Origin: Shewanella zhangzhouensis
Lineage (GTDB): Bacteria; Pseudomonadota; Gammaproteobacteria; Enterobacterales; Shewanellaceae
Direction: 5' to 3'
NCBI RefSeq assembly: GCF_019457615.1
Contig: NZ_CP080414.1
Coordinates: forward strand, 680,501-744,500
DNA: 64,000 nucleotides
The position numbers and the translations under genes are program-made. Positions 42,719 through 51,452 of this stretch are shown in pieces. Position 1 is the first letter of the stretch. Each line of letters begins with the position of its first letter. The notes beneath the pieces were generated by a model. It was not told where the DNA came from and did not search any database. It saw nothing but the letters and a program-made list of their open reading frames with translations.

Positions 42719-43400
42719 TTGAAATTAGCTGGATGTTTTCATTGCAAGTTCACTCTTCAACTATTCGACTGGTTGCCGAAACTCGGTATTGATATGCGTT
42801 GGACGACTCAGACACTGCATATTAGTGTCACCACGGAGTCTAAAAATTCGGAGCAATTAGGGATGCCCTATAGCATTGTGATCGACTACCCAGTGTTTTA
42901 TGATAATGAGTTTAATATCCATCTCAATCCGAAAATTGGCGCAGATTGGATGGAAAAAGGTTAACAAAAACAAGTGACTATACTTGGCCAAAATGTCAAG
43001 CGGTACCTTGCAGGTGCGCTTCACGCAGGAACCTGGAAAGTAAGCGATGTCGCCAGCGCCACCAAAGATTCAACGCTGTTTATTTCGATGTTGAAGTTAC
43101 TGAAAAGACAATACAGGCGAGCCAAAACAATTACGCTCATTGTTGATTACGATATCATTCACAAGAGCAAAAAGACTCAGATATGGCTCAAGAAAAAACC
43201 GAAGTTCGTTTTACTTTTTCAACCAGTTTACTCCGCCTGGGTTAACAAGATAGAGAAGCTGTGGCATTCACTTCACGAAACGGTCACTACGAACCATCAG
43301 CACAGGAATATTTAGAAACTGATGTAGCGGGTTAAGTATTTTATAGACCATGCTTCGCCATTTCCTGCTGGCTGGCATGGCCTCATGAAAGTGGAACACA
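42719..43400 (+). pseudogene. IS630-family transposase remnant
   Basis: A broken DDE_3-type transposase. The segment 42760-42964 carries DWLPKLGIDMRWTT, PVFYDNEFNIHLNPKIGADW and an in-frame TAA at 42962. Reading then continues at 42965-43315 with GQNVKRYLAGALHAGT, TITLIVDYDIIHKSKKTQ and FQPVYSAWVNKIEKLWHSLHE. The first acidic residue is kept in YDNEF, but the next is Asn where Asp is usual. The N-terminal helix-turn-helix is missing, and stops occur after 43313. The element cannot move by itself. Confidence 0.82.
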
Positions 43401-43415
43401 ATTAGGAAAATTATT

Positions 43416-44616
43416 TGTATTAGTCATGACTTGATCTGACACATCATCTTGAAAAGGTGAGAGTTACCCGTTTTGATAAAGGTGTCGAATCTTCAATCAA
43501 AACAAAAGAGGTAACTCTCATGTTGCATACTAACAACCCCATCATTAAACACAAAGCAGGTTTACTGAATCTGGCTGAGGAACTCGGCAACGTTTCCAGG
43601 GCCTGCAAGGTTATGGGGGTGTCCCGCGACACCTTCTATCGCTATCGTGAGCTGGTTGAGGATGGCGGCATTGATGCGCTTATCAACCGCTCCAGACGCA
43701 CGCCCAATCTGAAAAATCGTGTTGATGACCATATAGAGCAAGCTGTCATTGATTACGCCATTGAGTTTCCCGCCTATGGTCAAACCCGAACCAGCAACGA
43801 ACTGCGCAAGCAAGGCGTCTTTGTTTCCGGCAGCGGCGTACGTTCAATTTGGCTCAGGCACGGGCTGGAAAACCTCAAGAAGCGCCTGGCCGCATTGGAA
43901 GCAAAGATGGAGCGCGATGGCATCATTCTGACAGAAGCGCAGGTGGCAGCCCTGGAAAAGAAAGCCCAGGACGATGAGGCCTGCGGTGAAATTGAAACCC
44001 ATCATCCTGGCTATCTGGGCTCACAGGACACCTTTTACGTCGGCAACCTCAAAGGTGTGGGGCGGATATACCAGCAGACCTTCGTCGATACCTACAGTAA
44101 GGTCGCCTTTGCCAAGCTCTACACCACCAAAACCCCAATCACCTTTGCCGACCTGTTGAACGACAGAGTATTGCCGTTTTTCGAAGCTCAGGCGCTGCCG
44201 ATGTTGCGTATTCTCACTGACCGGGGCACCGAGTACTGCGGTAAGGTTGAGCAGCACGATTATCAGCTGTATCTGGCCATCAATGATATCGACCACACGA
44301 AAACCAAAGCCAGACATCCACAGACAAACGGTATCTGCGAGCGTTTCCACAAGACTATTCTGAATGAGTTCTATCAGGTCACGTTCCGCAAAAAGCTGTA
44401 TAGCACACTGGAGGAGCTGCAAAAAGACTTGGACGAATGGCTGGCGCTGTACAACAATGAGCGCACCCATCAGGGCAAAATGTGCTGCGGTCGCACACCG
44501 ATGGCAACATTAATTGATGGAAAACGGGTTTGGGCGGAAAAGAATTTAGCCCAAATCTAATCTGACAACGGCACCCAAGAATCGGGTAACTGTCAGATCA
44601 AGTCTGAGCTAGTACA
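43416..44616 (+). mobile_element. Complete IS481-family element
   Basis: 1201 bases with terminal repeats TGTATTAGTCATGACTTGATC at the left and GATCAAGTCTGAGCTAGTACA at the right, and an apparent 7-bp target duplication AATTATT (43409-43415 and 44617-44623). Solo ends of this element also occur near 23167, 31511 and 47293. It is inserted next to the M14 gene's 3' end. Confidence 0.9.
43520..44560 (+). CDS. IS481-family transposase
   Basis: A 346-residue transposase. ATG 43520 with GAGGTAAC before it is preferred over the upstream start. An N-terminal helix-turn-helix (ELGNVSRACKVMGVSRDTFYRYREL) is followed by the rve/DDE core: DTFYVGNLKGVG...FVDTYSKVAFAKLY (Asp), ILTDRGTEYCG (Asp) and HPQTNGICERFHKTIL (Glu). 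The closing YNNERTHQGKMCCGRTPM motif is complete. No frameshift is seen. It could also mobilise the short IS481-ended repeats on the island. Confidence 0.94.
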   Translation: MLHTNNPIIKHKAGLLNLAEELGNVSRACKVMGVSRDTFYRYRELVEDGGIDALINRSRRTPNLKNRVDDHIEQAVIDYAIEFPAYGQTRTSNELRKQGVFVSGSGVRSIWLRHGLENLKKRLAALEAKMERDGIILTEAQVAALEKKAQDDEACGEIETHHPGYLGSQDTFYVGNLKGVGRIYQQTFVDTYSKVAFAKLYTTKTPITFADLLNDRVLPFFEAQALPMLRILTDRGTEYCGKVEQHDYQLYLAINDIDHTKTKARHPQTNGICERFHKTILNEFYQVTFRKKLYSTLEELQKDLDEWLALYNNERTHQGKMCCGRTPMATLIDGKRVWAEKNLAQI

Positions 44617-44618
44617 AA

Positions 44619-45749
44619 TTATTTATTACAACCAATCTTATCATAGAGGGTCATCGCGAGATCTTCCCCAAGCCGGACAGCTGTTAAATTGTCCCATTTA
44701 ACAATGCTGCCATCTTGCGCTAAAGCCTTAAATGATGCTTCCAACAGAGCACTGGGAACGCCAAATTGCTTTTGTACGAACTGCGTTGCTAATTGCTTAC
44801 CACAACTACTTTCGCTGCCACAGCAACTTGTTCCCCCGCAGCCCATATTATTGTCATAATCATATTTTGTTTGAAAGTGTTCATTGCAAATCGCCAATTC
44901 GCTCTTAACTTCCGTGATAACATTGTTATTTCCCTCTGATATAATAAAGTTATGAGGTAGTGTCTCATCACCATGTAAGTCAAAAAACATATCAACGCCA
45001 TACTTTATCATTGCCTGTTTAACAAGGTGAACCTCCGGACAAAGTTTAGGGTCAGGCGTTCCCCAATGACGGTTTAAGTTAATACCGTTTGCATTGGTCC
45101 GATGATTACCTATGGCTGAGCCATCTGGATTCATATTAGCAACTATATAAACGCATACGTTATTGTCGCCAACGTTCCGTACAGAAAAAAATTGAATGAA
45201 TCGATTTATGACTCCTTCGGCCATCCATTGCGCCATAGTTTCACCTGGATGCTGTCTGGCTATAAACCACATTTTTTTGGCAGTTGAACTGACTGAACCA
45301 ATACGTAATAGATTAATATTTCTACCCTGACTAGTTTTTCCCAGTACTTCGACATTTACTGCTGGATTGATTTTTATTTTATCCAGCAAAGCAATTTCAC
45401 GTGACATTGGATATGGAACAAAGTAAGCATAAAACACTTTCGGTTGTTCCGCATTCAGTGTCAGTATCAGTTCACCCTTTTGAAATTGAGTATCTATCCG
45501 AAACCATTGCTGATTATCGTATGAAGCAAATGCTTGATATCCATTAAAAGCTTCAGAGAATGTTACTTGTGATGCGTTAACAAGTCTTATTGTCTGCAAA
45601 ACACCATAACCAGTATCAACAGAAAAATAAAACCACTGTCGGGTGCAGTTTTGATTATCTTTAGTTATTGCAAGTTGAATGTTGTCAAATTCCTCAGCCG
45701 ATATAACCTCAATAGCACCGCCATCGAACTTGCTGTCAATAGTAATCAT
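44619..45749 (-). CDS. M14-family metallocarboxypeptidase with a Cys cluster
   Basis: A 376-residue zinc carboxypeptidase of the cytosolic AGBL/AGTPBP-like M14 group. A beta-sandwich N-domain (about 1-115) precedes the catalytic domain. Zinc ligands are His167-x-x-Glu170 (ARQHPGETMAQW) and His259 (FDLHGDE). Substrate-binding NPDG and NLNRHW follow the first motif, and the catalytic glutamate is Glu337 in SALLEASFK. Unusually, the segment before it contains four cysteines (304, 309, 310, 316: MGCGGTSCCGSESSCG), absent from the usual family pattern. ATG 45749 follows GAGGAAA. It is co-oriented with an ArsP-like permease and ArsR regulator, suggesting a thiol- or metalloid-linked peptide substrate. 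Confidence 0.85.
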   Translation of the reverse strand: MITIDSKFDGGAIEVISAEEFDNIQLAITKDNQNCTRQWFYFSVDTGYGVLQTIRLVNASQVTFSEAFNGYQAFASYDNQQWFRIDTQFQKGELILTLNAEQPKVFYAYFVPYPMSREIALLDKIKINPAVNVEVLGKTSQGRNINLLRIGSVSSTAKKMWFIARQHPGETMAQWMAEGVINRFIQFFSVRNVGDNNVCVYIVANMNPDGSAIGNHRTNANGINLNRHWGTPDPKLCPEVHLVKQAMIKYGVDMFFDLHGDETLPHNFIISEGNNNVITEVKSELAICNEHFQTKYDYDNNMGCGGTSCCGSESSCGKQLATQFVQKQFGVPSALLEASFKALAQDGSIVKWDNLTAVRLGEDLAMTLYDKIGCNK

Positions 45750-45767
45750 AAATTTTTTCCTCGCTTT

Positions 45768-46799
45768 TTAGTTCAGGATTTCAATGCTGATACCGGTAAT
45801 ACAAGCAGTTAGTAGTACAATCAACACAAAAGTTATCAATAATGGCCATTGAAATATTTTCTTCAACATAATCATTTCAGGCAAACTTGCACCTGCACCA
45901 GCAATAGTTAAGGACATTACGCTGCCCATGCTCAAACCTTTGGCTAGTAACGAAGTAGCAATGGGGATCATTGTTGAAGCCCGAACGTAGAGGAAGATCC
46001 CTATTAATGCTGCAAGCGGGATCATAACGAAGCTATGTAACTCCGCCAGTTGGTTAAACAAAGCGAGCGGTACAAAACCGTGTATTGCTGCGCCCACGGA
46101 AACGCCGATAACCATGTAAGGCAGCATTTTAAGCAATTGGCTAACAGCATCGCTTGATAGCTGCCGTATTGGCAAGCTAATGTTCCGGCTGGGGTGAGGA
46201 GCGAGAATTTCCTGCGTGCAGCAAGAATTGGCTTTAATAGTGGCTATCGTAGCATTATCACTGCAAACACTCTTGCGCGTCGCAACTGCTACAGCATCGC
46301 TACAGCCACCGGCATTACACGCAGTATCGCAACTACTGCTATCTTTTGATGCTGATTGAAGAAGTTCCTGACGAATGTAACGATCAAAGCGCAACCTTTG
46401 CAGTGCGTAGCCTGCTGTGGTGGCAGTCATAAGCACACAAACGCTGTATATCAAAGTCACCTTAGCCCCAAAGGTCAGCCAAAACAATGCAACAACAAAG
46501 GGGTTCAGCAGAGGTGAGGTAATTAAAAACGCCATCAAGGGACCGAAATCGGCTCGGGCTTTAAGCAGGCCCACTAGCATTGGAAGGGTCGAACAACTAC
46601 AAAATGGCGTAACAGCGCCGAGCGCCATAGCTACACCATAACCACGGTTGCCAGATAGAAGCTTTCTGACTTTCTCCGCCGGCAGGTAATAGTTGATTAC
46701 ACTGACAAGTAGACTTATCAGAACAAACAACACCGCCAATTCGGCAAAAGTGCTGACAAAAAATGTCACAGCAGATTCCAACTGTGTTTCAGTTCCCAT
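45768..46799 (-). CDS. ArsP-like metalloid permease (DUF318/UPF0718)
   Basis: A 343-residue membrane permease. ATG 46799 with GGAG six bases before is preferred to TTG 46811. It has about eight membrane segments in two halves. The TPFCSCSTLP motif (Cys67 and Cys69) and the later ASTMIP...IAGAGASLPEM repeat are typical of the ArsP/DUF318 family that exports trivalent organoarsenicals or related compounds. The central cytoplasmic loop (about 155-205) has an exceptional number of cysteines (SSCDTACNAGGCSD, then SVCSD and NSCCTQ), which may capture metalloid ions. It belongs to the arsR-permease-M14 operon, with about 50 bases to arsR. The substrate (arsenic, antimony or another thiophile) is inferred. 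Confidence 0.82.
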   Translation of the reverse strand: MGTETQLESAVTFFVSTFAELAVLFVLISLLVSVINYYLPAEKVRKLLSGNRGYGVAMALGAVTPFCSCSTLPMLVGLLKARADFGPLMAFLITSPLLNPFVVALFWLTFGAKVTLIYSVCVLMTATTAGYALQRLRFDRYIRQELLQSASKDSSSCDTACNAGGCSDAVAVATRKSVCSDNATIATIKANSCCTQEILAPHPSRNISLPIRQLSSDAVSQLLKMLPYMVIGVSVGAAIHGFVPLALFNQLAELHSFVMIPLAALIGIFLYVRASTMIPIATSLLAKGLSMGSVMSLTIAGAGASLPEMIMLKKIFQWPLLITFVLIVLLTACITGISIEILN

Positions 46800-46851
46800 G
46801 ATTTTCTCCAAACCATATTACTAGAAATATGGAAATATATGTTAAAAAATT

Positions 46852-47139
46852 TTAGCTGCCTAAGCAGCATTCGTCAGATAAAAAGTGAATCAACTTATTC
46901 AATTGTTGGTACTGTGCCTGACAACGCAATACTCTTCCTTCGCGCGTCTGGCTAACCAATCCCACTTTAACTAAGCGTGCTATATGGTGAGAAAGGGTAG
47001 AGCCCGGTATATCCAGCTGTTGCTGGATAGCCGATACTGCGAGGCCATTCCCTCCCGCCCGTACTAAGATTCGATAGATCTGTAGCCGGGTTATGTGACC
47101 CAACTCTGCCAGCTGTGTTGCCGCGACATCAATATTCAT
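46852..47139 (-). CDS. arsR: ArsR-family metalloregulator
   Basis: A 95-residue winged-helix repressor. Its features include the AQLAELGHITRLQIYRILV dimer/helix region, the recognition helix QLDIPGSTLSHHIARLVKVGLV and the wing TREGRVLRCQAQ. The helix-4-type ELCVCDL arsenic site of classical ArsR is absent. A Cys pair at the end (SDECCLG, Cys91-Cys92) and Cys83 in LRCQ may form the sensing site. It is the first gene of the operon and presumably represses its own transcription and that of the permease and carboxypeptidase. Confidence 0.88.
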   Translation of the reverse strand: MNIDVAATQLAELGHITRLQIYRILVRAGGNGLAVSAIQQQLDIPGSTLSHHIARLVKVGLVSQTREGRVLRCQAQYQQLNKLIHFLSDECCLGS

Positions 47140-47292
47140 CCGATTAGTCTACGATTAAGTTTTGCATTTAGCAATAAATTTCTAGAATAATGGAATTAAT
47201 TGGTTTGTCACTTCTAAGTCTTGAATGTAAAATTCGAGTCTTAGCTTGCGCTTGTACTTCGTAAGAATCCAACAAAATCAAGTGGATGTTTT

Positions 47293-47352
47293 TTGATCTG
47301 ACTGTTACCCAATTTGAGGGAACAGTTGTCAGATTAGGTCTGAGGTAGTACA
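47293..47352. mobile_element. Short IS481-ended repeat (MITE-like)
   Basis: GATCTGACTGTTACCC at the left and CAGATTAGGTCTGAGGTAGTACA at the right match, respectively, the inner part of the left IS481 end and its whole right end. It is a second internally deleted derivative similar to the 72-bp copy at 23167-23238, but with its outer left bases lost. Confidence 0.55.
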
Positions 47353-47363
47353 CGTAAGCAGGG

Positions 47364-48644
47364 TCAGATACATCCCCGGCTTTTGTAGTTATTCTCCCAT
47401 TCTGAGTACTTGCGCTCGAAATACTTGATGGACTTATCGGGCAGTGGCTCAAACTTAGCAATCACCTTATCCGGATCCGGTAGATCCACGCCGGACAATT
47501 CCTTACTGAACATTCTTGGAATCACGTGACTGTAGTGCTGTTCAATCATCTGAATGCTGGTGCCACATTGTTTTGCCAGTACGTCGATGGTGACGTTTTG
47601 TGCAACGAGCTCCCAAGTAATGTACGAATGGCGCAATGAATATAGTGTACGACTGCCGAAGTTCGAATCTTTAAGACCCGCCAGTTCAACGGCTCTGTCG
47701 AAGTGACGCCCCAGCTCACGGGTGGTGTTGCCATCTCGCAGTCGGAATAACTTATCCGTTGCTTTTCTGTCCTTAAAACGTAAGGTCATTTGTAGGATGG
47801 TGTCATGTAGCCCTGCCTTACAAACGACTTCACGAGTTCCTGTGTGCTTAGTCGTTTTGCCTTTGCGTACAGAGATACTGAAGCGACAGCGGTGTCCCTT
47901 TCTTTCGATGTGCAGGTCACCCCAGGTGAGGTTATCGAGCTCAGTTCCCGGGCGCATACCCGTATGGATAGCGAACTCCATGTAATCACTGAGCAGCTCC
48001 CGTATTTGCCTGGTAATCTCTTTTCGGCTGCTGTGCTGCATTTCAACCACAGTGTCATAGACCCTGGCATATTCTTCAGGGGTAAATGCGGCTCGGCGTT
48101 TTGCTTCAACCCCAGCGGTTGATAACGATGGAATTTGCCCCGGAAGCATCCACTTTTGAGCCACTGCTTCCTGAAATACCATCTGCATCGCTGCATTGTG
48201 GTTCAAGATGGTGGATTTGGCAGGGACGCGTTTTAGTTGCTGAATTCGCCATGCATCAAATTCCCTAAGTTTATCCATATCGATAGTGCTGATGTGGATA
48301 CCGTCGAAGAAGGGAATATGGTACTTATTCAGGATAATGATGTAATCGCGAAAGTTGGCTTTACCAGTACCTTTATCAAGCTCAGACTGCATAAATTGTA
48401 TGGCTTTATCAGCGGCATCGCGAAAACGTTTTGAAGTTACCAAAGTGCCGGTTTCTGAGCGGATTTGATACTCCATCAGCAGCCGATAAGCGGCATGAAT
48501 AGCTTTGTCTTTTTCTTTTTGCTTAGTCGCTTTGCACAGCCACTTGCCAGCGACCTTGAACCTTGCGTACCAGAAGTGGCTGTTATCTTGCAGAAAAATA
48601 TAGAGATCATCCGAGATTGGGTGGCGCTCAAGCTGCTTTGCCAT
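47364..48644 (-). CDS. int: Tyrosine recombinase (island integrase)
   Basis: A 426-residue phage/ICE-type integrase. A SAM-like core-binding domain lies at about 75-180. The catalytic domain contains the first arginine in TGMRPGTELDNLTW, the H-x-x-R-type box as LYSLRHSYITWE, and the nucleophile tyrosine in IEQHYSHVIP. The length and motifs are complete, so it is probably active. It starts at ATG 48644, about 100 bases from the tRNA-Leu fragment, and reads away from it into the island. It catalyses integration and excision between the tRNA-Leu site and the element's attachment site. Confidence 0.92.
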   Translation of the reverse strand: MAKQLERHPISDDLYIFLQDNSHFWYARFKVAGKWLCKATKQKEKDKAIHAAYRLLMEYQIRSETGTLVTSKRFRDAADKAIQFMQSELDKGTGKANFRDYIIILNKYHIPFFDGIHISTIDMDKLREFDAWRIQQLKRVPAKSTILNHNAAMQMVFQEAVAQKWMLPGQIPSLSTAGVEAKRRAAFTPEEYARVYDTVVEMQHSSRKEITRQIRELLSDYMEFAIHTGMRPGTELDNLTWGDLHIERKGHRCRFSISVRKGKTTKHTGTREVVCKAGLHDTILQMTLRFKDRKATDKLFRLRDGNTTRELGRHFDRAVELAGLKDSNFGSRTLYSLRHSYITWELVAQNVTIDVLAKQCGTSIQMIEQHYSHVIPRMFSKELSGVDLPDPDKVIAKFEPLPDKSIKYFERKYSEWENNYKSRGCI

Positions 48645-48742
48645 AGGGTGTACTCATCTGAAATTTGCAAAGAATTTGCGAAGTTTCTAGCAATTTTGAC
48701 CATCTTATTGAAAATTAATTAGAAAGTACACGCGATATTTTT

Positions 48743-48797
48743 TTCAAAATCCCCCGCCCTTAAAAGCGTGTCGGTTCGAGTCCGACCTCTGGTACCA
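48743..48797 (+). tRNA. tRNA-Leu 3' half, right attachment site of the island
   Basis: A CAA anticodon loop (TTCAAAA) with its 3' stem (TCCCC) is followed by a long variable arm (CGCCCTTAAAAGCG), a T arm (GTCGG-TTCGAGT-CCGAC), acceptor CTCTGGT, discriminator A and CCA. The 5' half is replaced by unrelated island sequence. This is the expected junction of an element integrated in the anticodon region of tRNA-Leu(CAA). It is partial and non-functional. Confidence 0.85.
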
Positions 48798-48804
48798 ACT
48801 TAAA

Positions 48805-48829
48805 AGTCAGCCTTGAGCTGGCTTTTTTG
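48805..48829 (+). terminator. tRNA-Leu terminator, copy 1
   Basis: AGTCAGCC pairs with GGCT across TTGAGCT and is followed by TTTTTTG. It is repeated exactly at 48925-48949 in the tandem unit. Confidence 0.65.
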
Positions 48830-48924
48830 TTTTGGGTGCAAATGGGGCGAATAAGGCAAACCGACCCGCCGCGTGTCGGCTGGATGGCCAGCCCCGTCGG
48901 TCCGACCTCTGGTACCAACTTAAA

Positions 48925-48949
48925 AGTCAGCCTTGAGCTGGCTTTTTTG
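48925..48949 (+). terminator. tRNA-Leu terminator, copy 2
   Basis: Same hairpin and T run as 48805-48829, in the second tandem unit. Confidence 0.6.
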
Positions 48950-49064
48950 TTTTGGGTGCGAATAAGGCAAACCGACCCGCCGCGTGCTGGCTGGATGGCC
49001 AGCCTCGTCGGTCCGACCTCTGGCGCCCTCAGAAGGCTGACATCGTTAGATTAGGTCTTTAAAT

Positions 49065-49095
49065 AAAAGGCCATACATTATTTATGACCTTTTCC
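49065..49095 (-). terminator. Terminator of the TonB receptor gene
   Basis: AGGTCAT and ATGGCCT (minus strand, about 49090-49068) form a stem followed by TTTTATTT. It lies about 20 bases after the receptor stop codon. Confidence 0.6.
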
Positions 49096-49111
49096 CTACG
49101 CCTGTTGGTAA

Positions 49112-51220
49112 TCAGAAACTATACCGCACACTGATTTTGTAGCTACGCGGTTCACCCGGCATTGTCCACAGCGACGAATAAGAGCTTTGATAGTAAACCT
49201 CGTCGAACAGGTTGTTCACGTTGAACTGCAGGCTAACATGCTGGTTTAACGCGTAGGTACCATATAGGCTCACTAAGGTGTATGCCGGCAGTTCGTAGCT
49301 GGGATCTATGGTTTCCCCCAAGCGATCGCCCACATAAAGCACGGTCGCACCCGCCGATGCATCCATATCAAACAGTGACATATCATGCTTAAGCGTAAGA
49401 CTTCCGCTGTGTTTGGGAACATTGATTAAACGGCTCCCCTCAGGAATGCTCACGCCCCAATCGACATTAAGAATGTCGTTGGCAGTTTGAGCATCGGTAT
49501 AGGCATAGGAGAGCATTAACTGGGTATTGTCAGTCAGGTAAGCTGCCAAGTCTAACTCAATTCCTTGACTGTCTGCCTTGCCTAATGCTGCTGAGAAGCC
49601 TGAGTTTACCGGGTCTGCGGTGAGCACATTGCTCTTTTCGGCACGAAACAGCGCAATAGAACCCGTGAGGTTTTCCAGTTCAAACTTAGTGCCCAATTCA
49701 AAGGACTTGCTTTCTTCGGGCTCGAAGGCCACGCCGCGGTAATCTGATCCCGTGTTTGGACGGAAGCCTTCAGAATAGCTGCCGTAGAGGCTCAACCAGG
49801 ATTGCCATTCGTAAACCACACCTGCTCTGGGACTAAACACGTTTTGGCTCTGGTTGGATACGGTCTGAGTTTTATGGTTTTCAATCTTTTGCTCGAAACT
49901 GTCGAAACGGCCACCCAGGGTGAGTTTCCATTTGTCGCTCAGATCCAATTGATCTTGAAGATAAATACCGTAGTTGTCCTGGGTTTCTACCTGGTTGTAG
50001 AGCAAGGCACCGTCGGGGGCAATCTGGCCATATTCAGGGTTGAACACATTGATGCTGTAGGTGGCATCGCCAGGACTTGGGCGGTAGCGTTCCCAATATT
50101 TGTCGAAGTGGAAGTGATAACCATCGGCACCAATCAACATGTGGTGGGTGATATCGCCGGTGTTGACTCTGCCGCTTAACTCAACACGGCCCGAAAGATC
50201 GGTTGATTGGAAATTACGGTAGCTGTGCTGACGGCTCAGGGTTTCACCGTCGGTAAACAGCAATTGACGGCCTTTTACCAGCTCTGGATCGCTGGAATAG
50301 CCTTCCAATGCAGTATCGCGGTAGCTGATTCCTGACAATAGGCTCCAATCGCCAAAATCATGTTCCAGGGTGAATTGGTGGCCCAGCAGGTCAATTTGGG
50401 TCGCGCCATCGCTTGCTTCGCCCAAATATCTGTCGACAGGCAGCGCATTGATGTCGCCATTAATGGCGACTATGCCGCGATCGAAGGGCACTTTTTGATT
50501 GGTATATTCCAGCTCATAACCAAAACGCGTCGCATCGCTCGCTACCCAAAGTAGGGATGGGGTTAGCACGCGTTTTTCGGAGTCAACCGGATTACGGAAA
50601 CTGCCCTTATCTTCATAGGCGCCGTTGACTCGAAATGCCAGAGAATCGGTAATGGCGTTGGTGTAATCCCCTTCAAAGCGGTAATTATCCCAGCGGCCAG
50701 CACTGGCCTGTAGATATCCCTCTTGGGAGAATTTGGGCTTTTTGGTGATGATATTGATGGTGCCGCCTGGCTCTGAACGGCCATAAAGAGCCGAACCCGG
50801 ACCCTTCATAATTTCAATACTCTCCACGTTGGCAGTATCACGGGGGCCACCAAAGCCGCGCCCGGCATCATAGCCATTGACCAGGTAACCAGAAGGCACG
50901 TTCTCATCGCCCACAAAGCCACGTACGGCGAAACTGTCCCATGCGCCACCAAAGTTGTTTTGACGACTGACCGAGCCTGATAAGTCCAGTGCATCTATCA
51001 GAGTCGAAATACCCGCATCACTCAGCTGCTCCATGGACAGGCGTTCCACCGCTTGAGGCTGTGCCTTTAAGGGCACATCACCCCTGAATGGTTGCCGGAT
51101 GCCTTTAACTTCGAGCCGTTCGATATTGGCCCCAGCCTCCTCGGCATTCACAGTGTTGGCAAGTCCGCCCAGGATGGCGATTTGGATGAGGGATAAACGA
51201 AAAATGCCTCTAGCAGACAT
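49112..51220 (-). CDS. TonB-dependent siderophore receptor
   Basis: A 702-residue outer-membrane receptor of the FhuA/FpvA-type siderophore family. A signal peptide ends near VNA-EE (about residue 26). A plug domain follows (about 50-165, with VRGF and the GPGSALYGRSEPGGTINIITKKP motif near its end) and then a 22-strand barrel that closes with YKISVRYSF, the terminal aromatic expected for outer-membrane insertion. ATG 51220 has GGAG eight bases before it. A good Fur box lies upstream, so expression should rise under iron limitation. The ligand (hydroxamate or other siderophore) is not determinable. It is the first backbone gene right of the island. Confidence 0.93.
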   Translation of the reverse strand: MSARGIFRLSLIQIAILGGLANTVNAEEAGANIERLEVKGIRQPFRGDVPLKAQPQAVERLSMEQLSDAGISTLIDALDLSGSVSRQNNFGGAWDSFAVRGFVGDENVPSGYLVNGYDAGRGFGGPRDTANVESIEIMKGPGSALYGRSEPGGTINIITKKPKFSQEGYLQASAGRWDNYRFEGDYTNAITDSLAFRVNGAYEDKGSFRNPVDSEKRVLTPSLLWVASDATRFGYELEYTNQKVPFDRGIVAINGDINALPVDRYLGEASDGATQIDLLGHQFTLEHDFGDWSLLSGISYRDTALEGYSSDPELVKGRQLLFTDGETLSRQHSYRNFQSTDLSGRVELSGRVNTGDITHHMLIGADGYHFHFDKYWERYRPSPGDATYSINVFNPEYGQIAPDGALLYNQVETQDNYGIYLQDQLDLSDKWKLTLGGRFDSFEQKIENHKTQTVSNQSQNVFSPRAGVVYEWQSWLSLYGSYSEGFRPNTGSDYRGVAFEPEESKSFELGTKFELENLTGSIALFRAEKSNVLTADPVNSGFSAALGKADSQGIELDLAAYLTDNTQLMLSYAYTDAQTANDILNVDWGVSIPEGSRLINVPKHSGSLTLKHDMSLFDMDASAGATVLYVGDRLGETIDPSYELPAYTLVSLYGTYALNQHVSLQFNVNNLFDEVYYQSSYSSLWTMPGEPRSYKISVRYSF

Positions 51221-51330
51221 ATGAGTAGACTCCGGGTTTTGGTCTTTAGGAAGAGTTCGAGAACAGCCTGGTCTGGCAAAGCGAGCCGTAGGTGAATGGT
51301 CTTTGCGAAACCAGTATTATTCCTTTTTAT

Positions 51331-51353
51331 GATAATGATATTGGTTCTCATTA
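51331..51353 (-). promoter_or_regulatory. Fur box upstream of the siderophore receptor
   Basis: GATAATGATATTGG...TCTCATTA on the plus strand is the reverse of TAATGAGA...AATATCATTATC, close to the 19-bp Fur consensus GATAATGATAATCATTATC. It lies about 115 bases before the start codon, where a promoter is expected. Confidence 0.75.
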
Positions 51354-51452
51354 GCAATGATTGGCAGTGAGATGTGGTCGAGCTTTTTGGCATCTAATCA
51401 ATGATGTTGTTCCTGGCAGTAGTGCTTTTACTGCTGGTCTTCAATGAGGGAA

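Larger units (their letters stand above)
48781..49011 (+). repeat. Tandem repeat of tRNA tail and terminator
   Basis: Unit 1 (48781-48900, 120 bases) and unit 2 (48901-49011, 111 bases) each begin TCCGACCTCTGGTACCAACTT, contain a terminator and end in TCGTCGG or similar. A third partial unit starts at 49012 and changes after CTCTGGCGCC. The T-loop bases TTCGAG are missing before units 2 and 3, so they are not tRNA genes but copies of the tRNA 3' tail. Confidence 0.85.

Noticed and set aside
47168..47461. A 97-codon open frame overlapping the integrase 3' end
   Set aside because: It crosses the IS481-ended repeat and the integrase in another frame and shows no family pattern.
48827..49054. 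A 75-codon open frame with a repeated protein sequence
   Set aside because: It spans the tandem tRNA-tail repeats, so the repetition is due to DNA duplication. It has no start signals and includes terminators.
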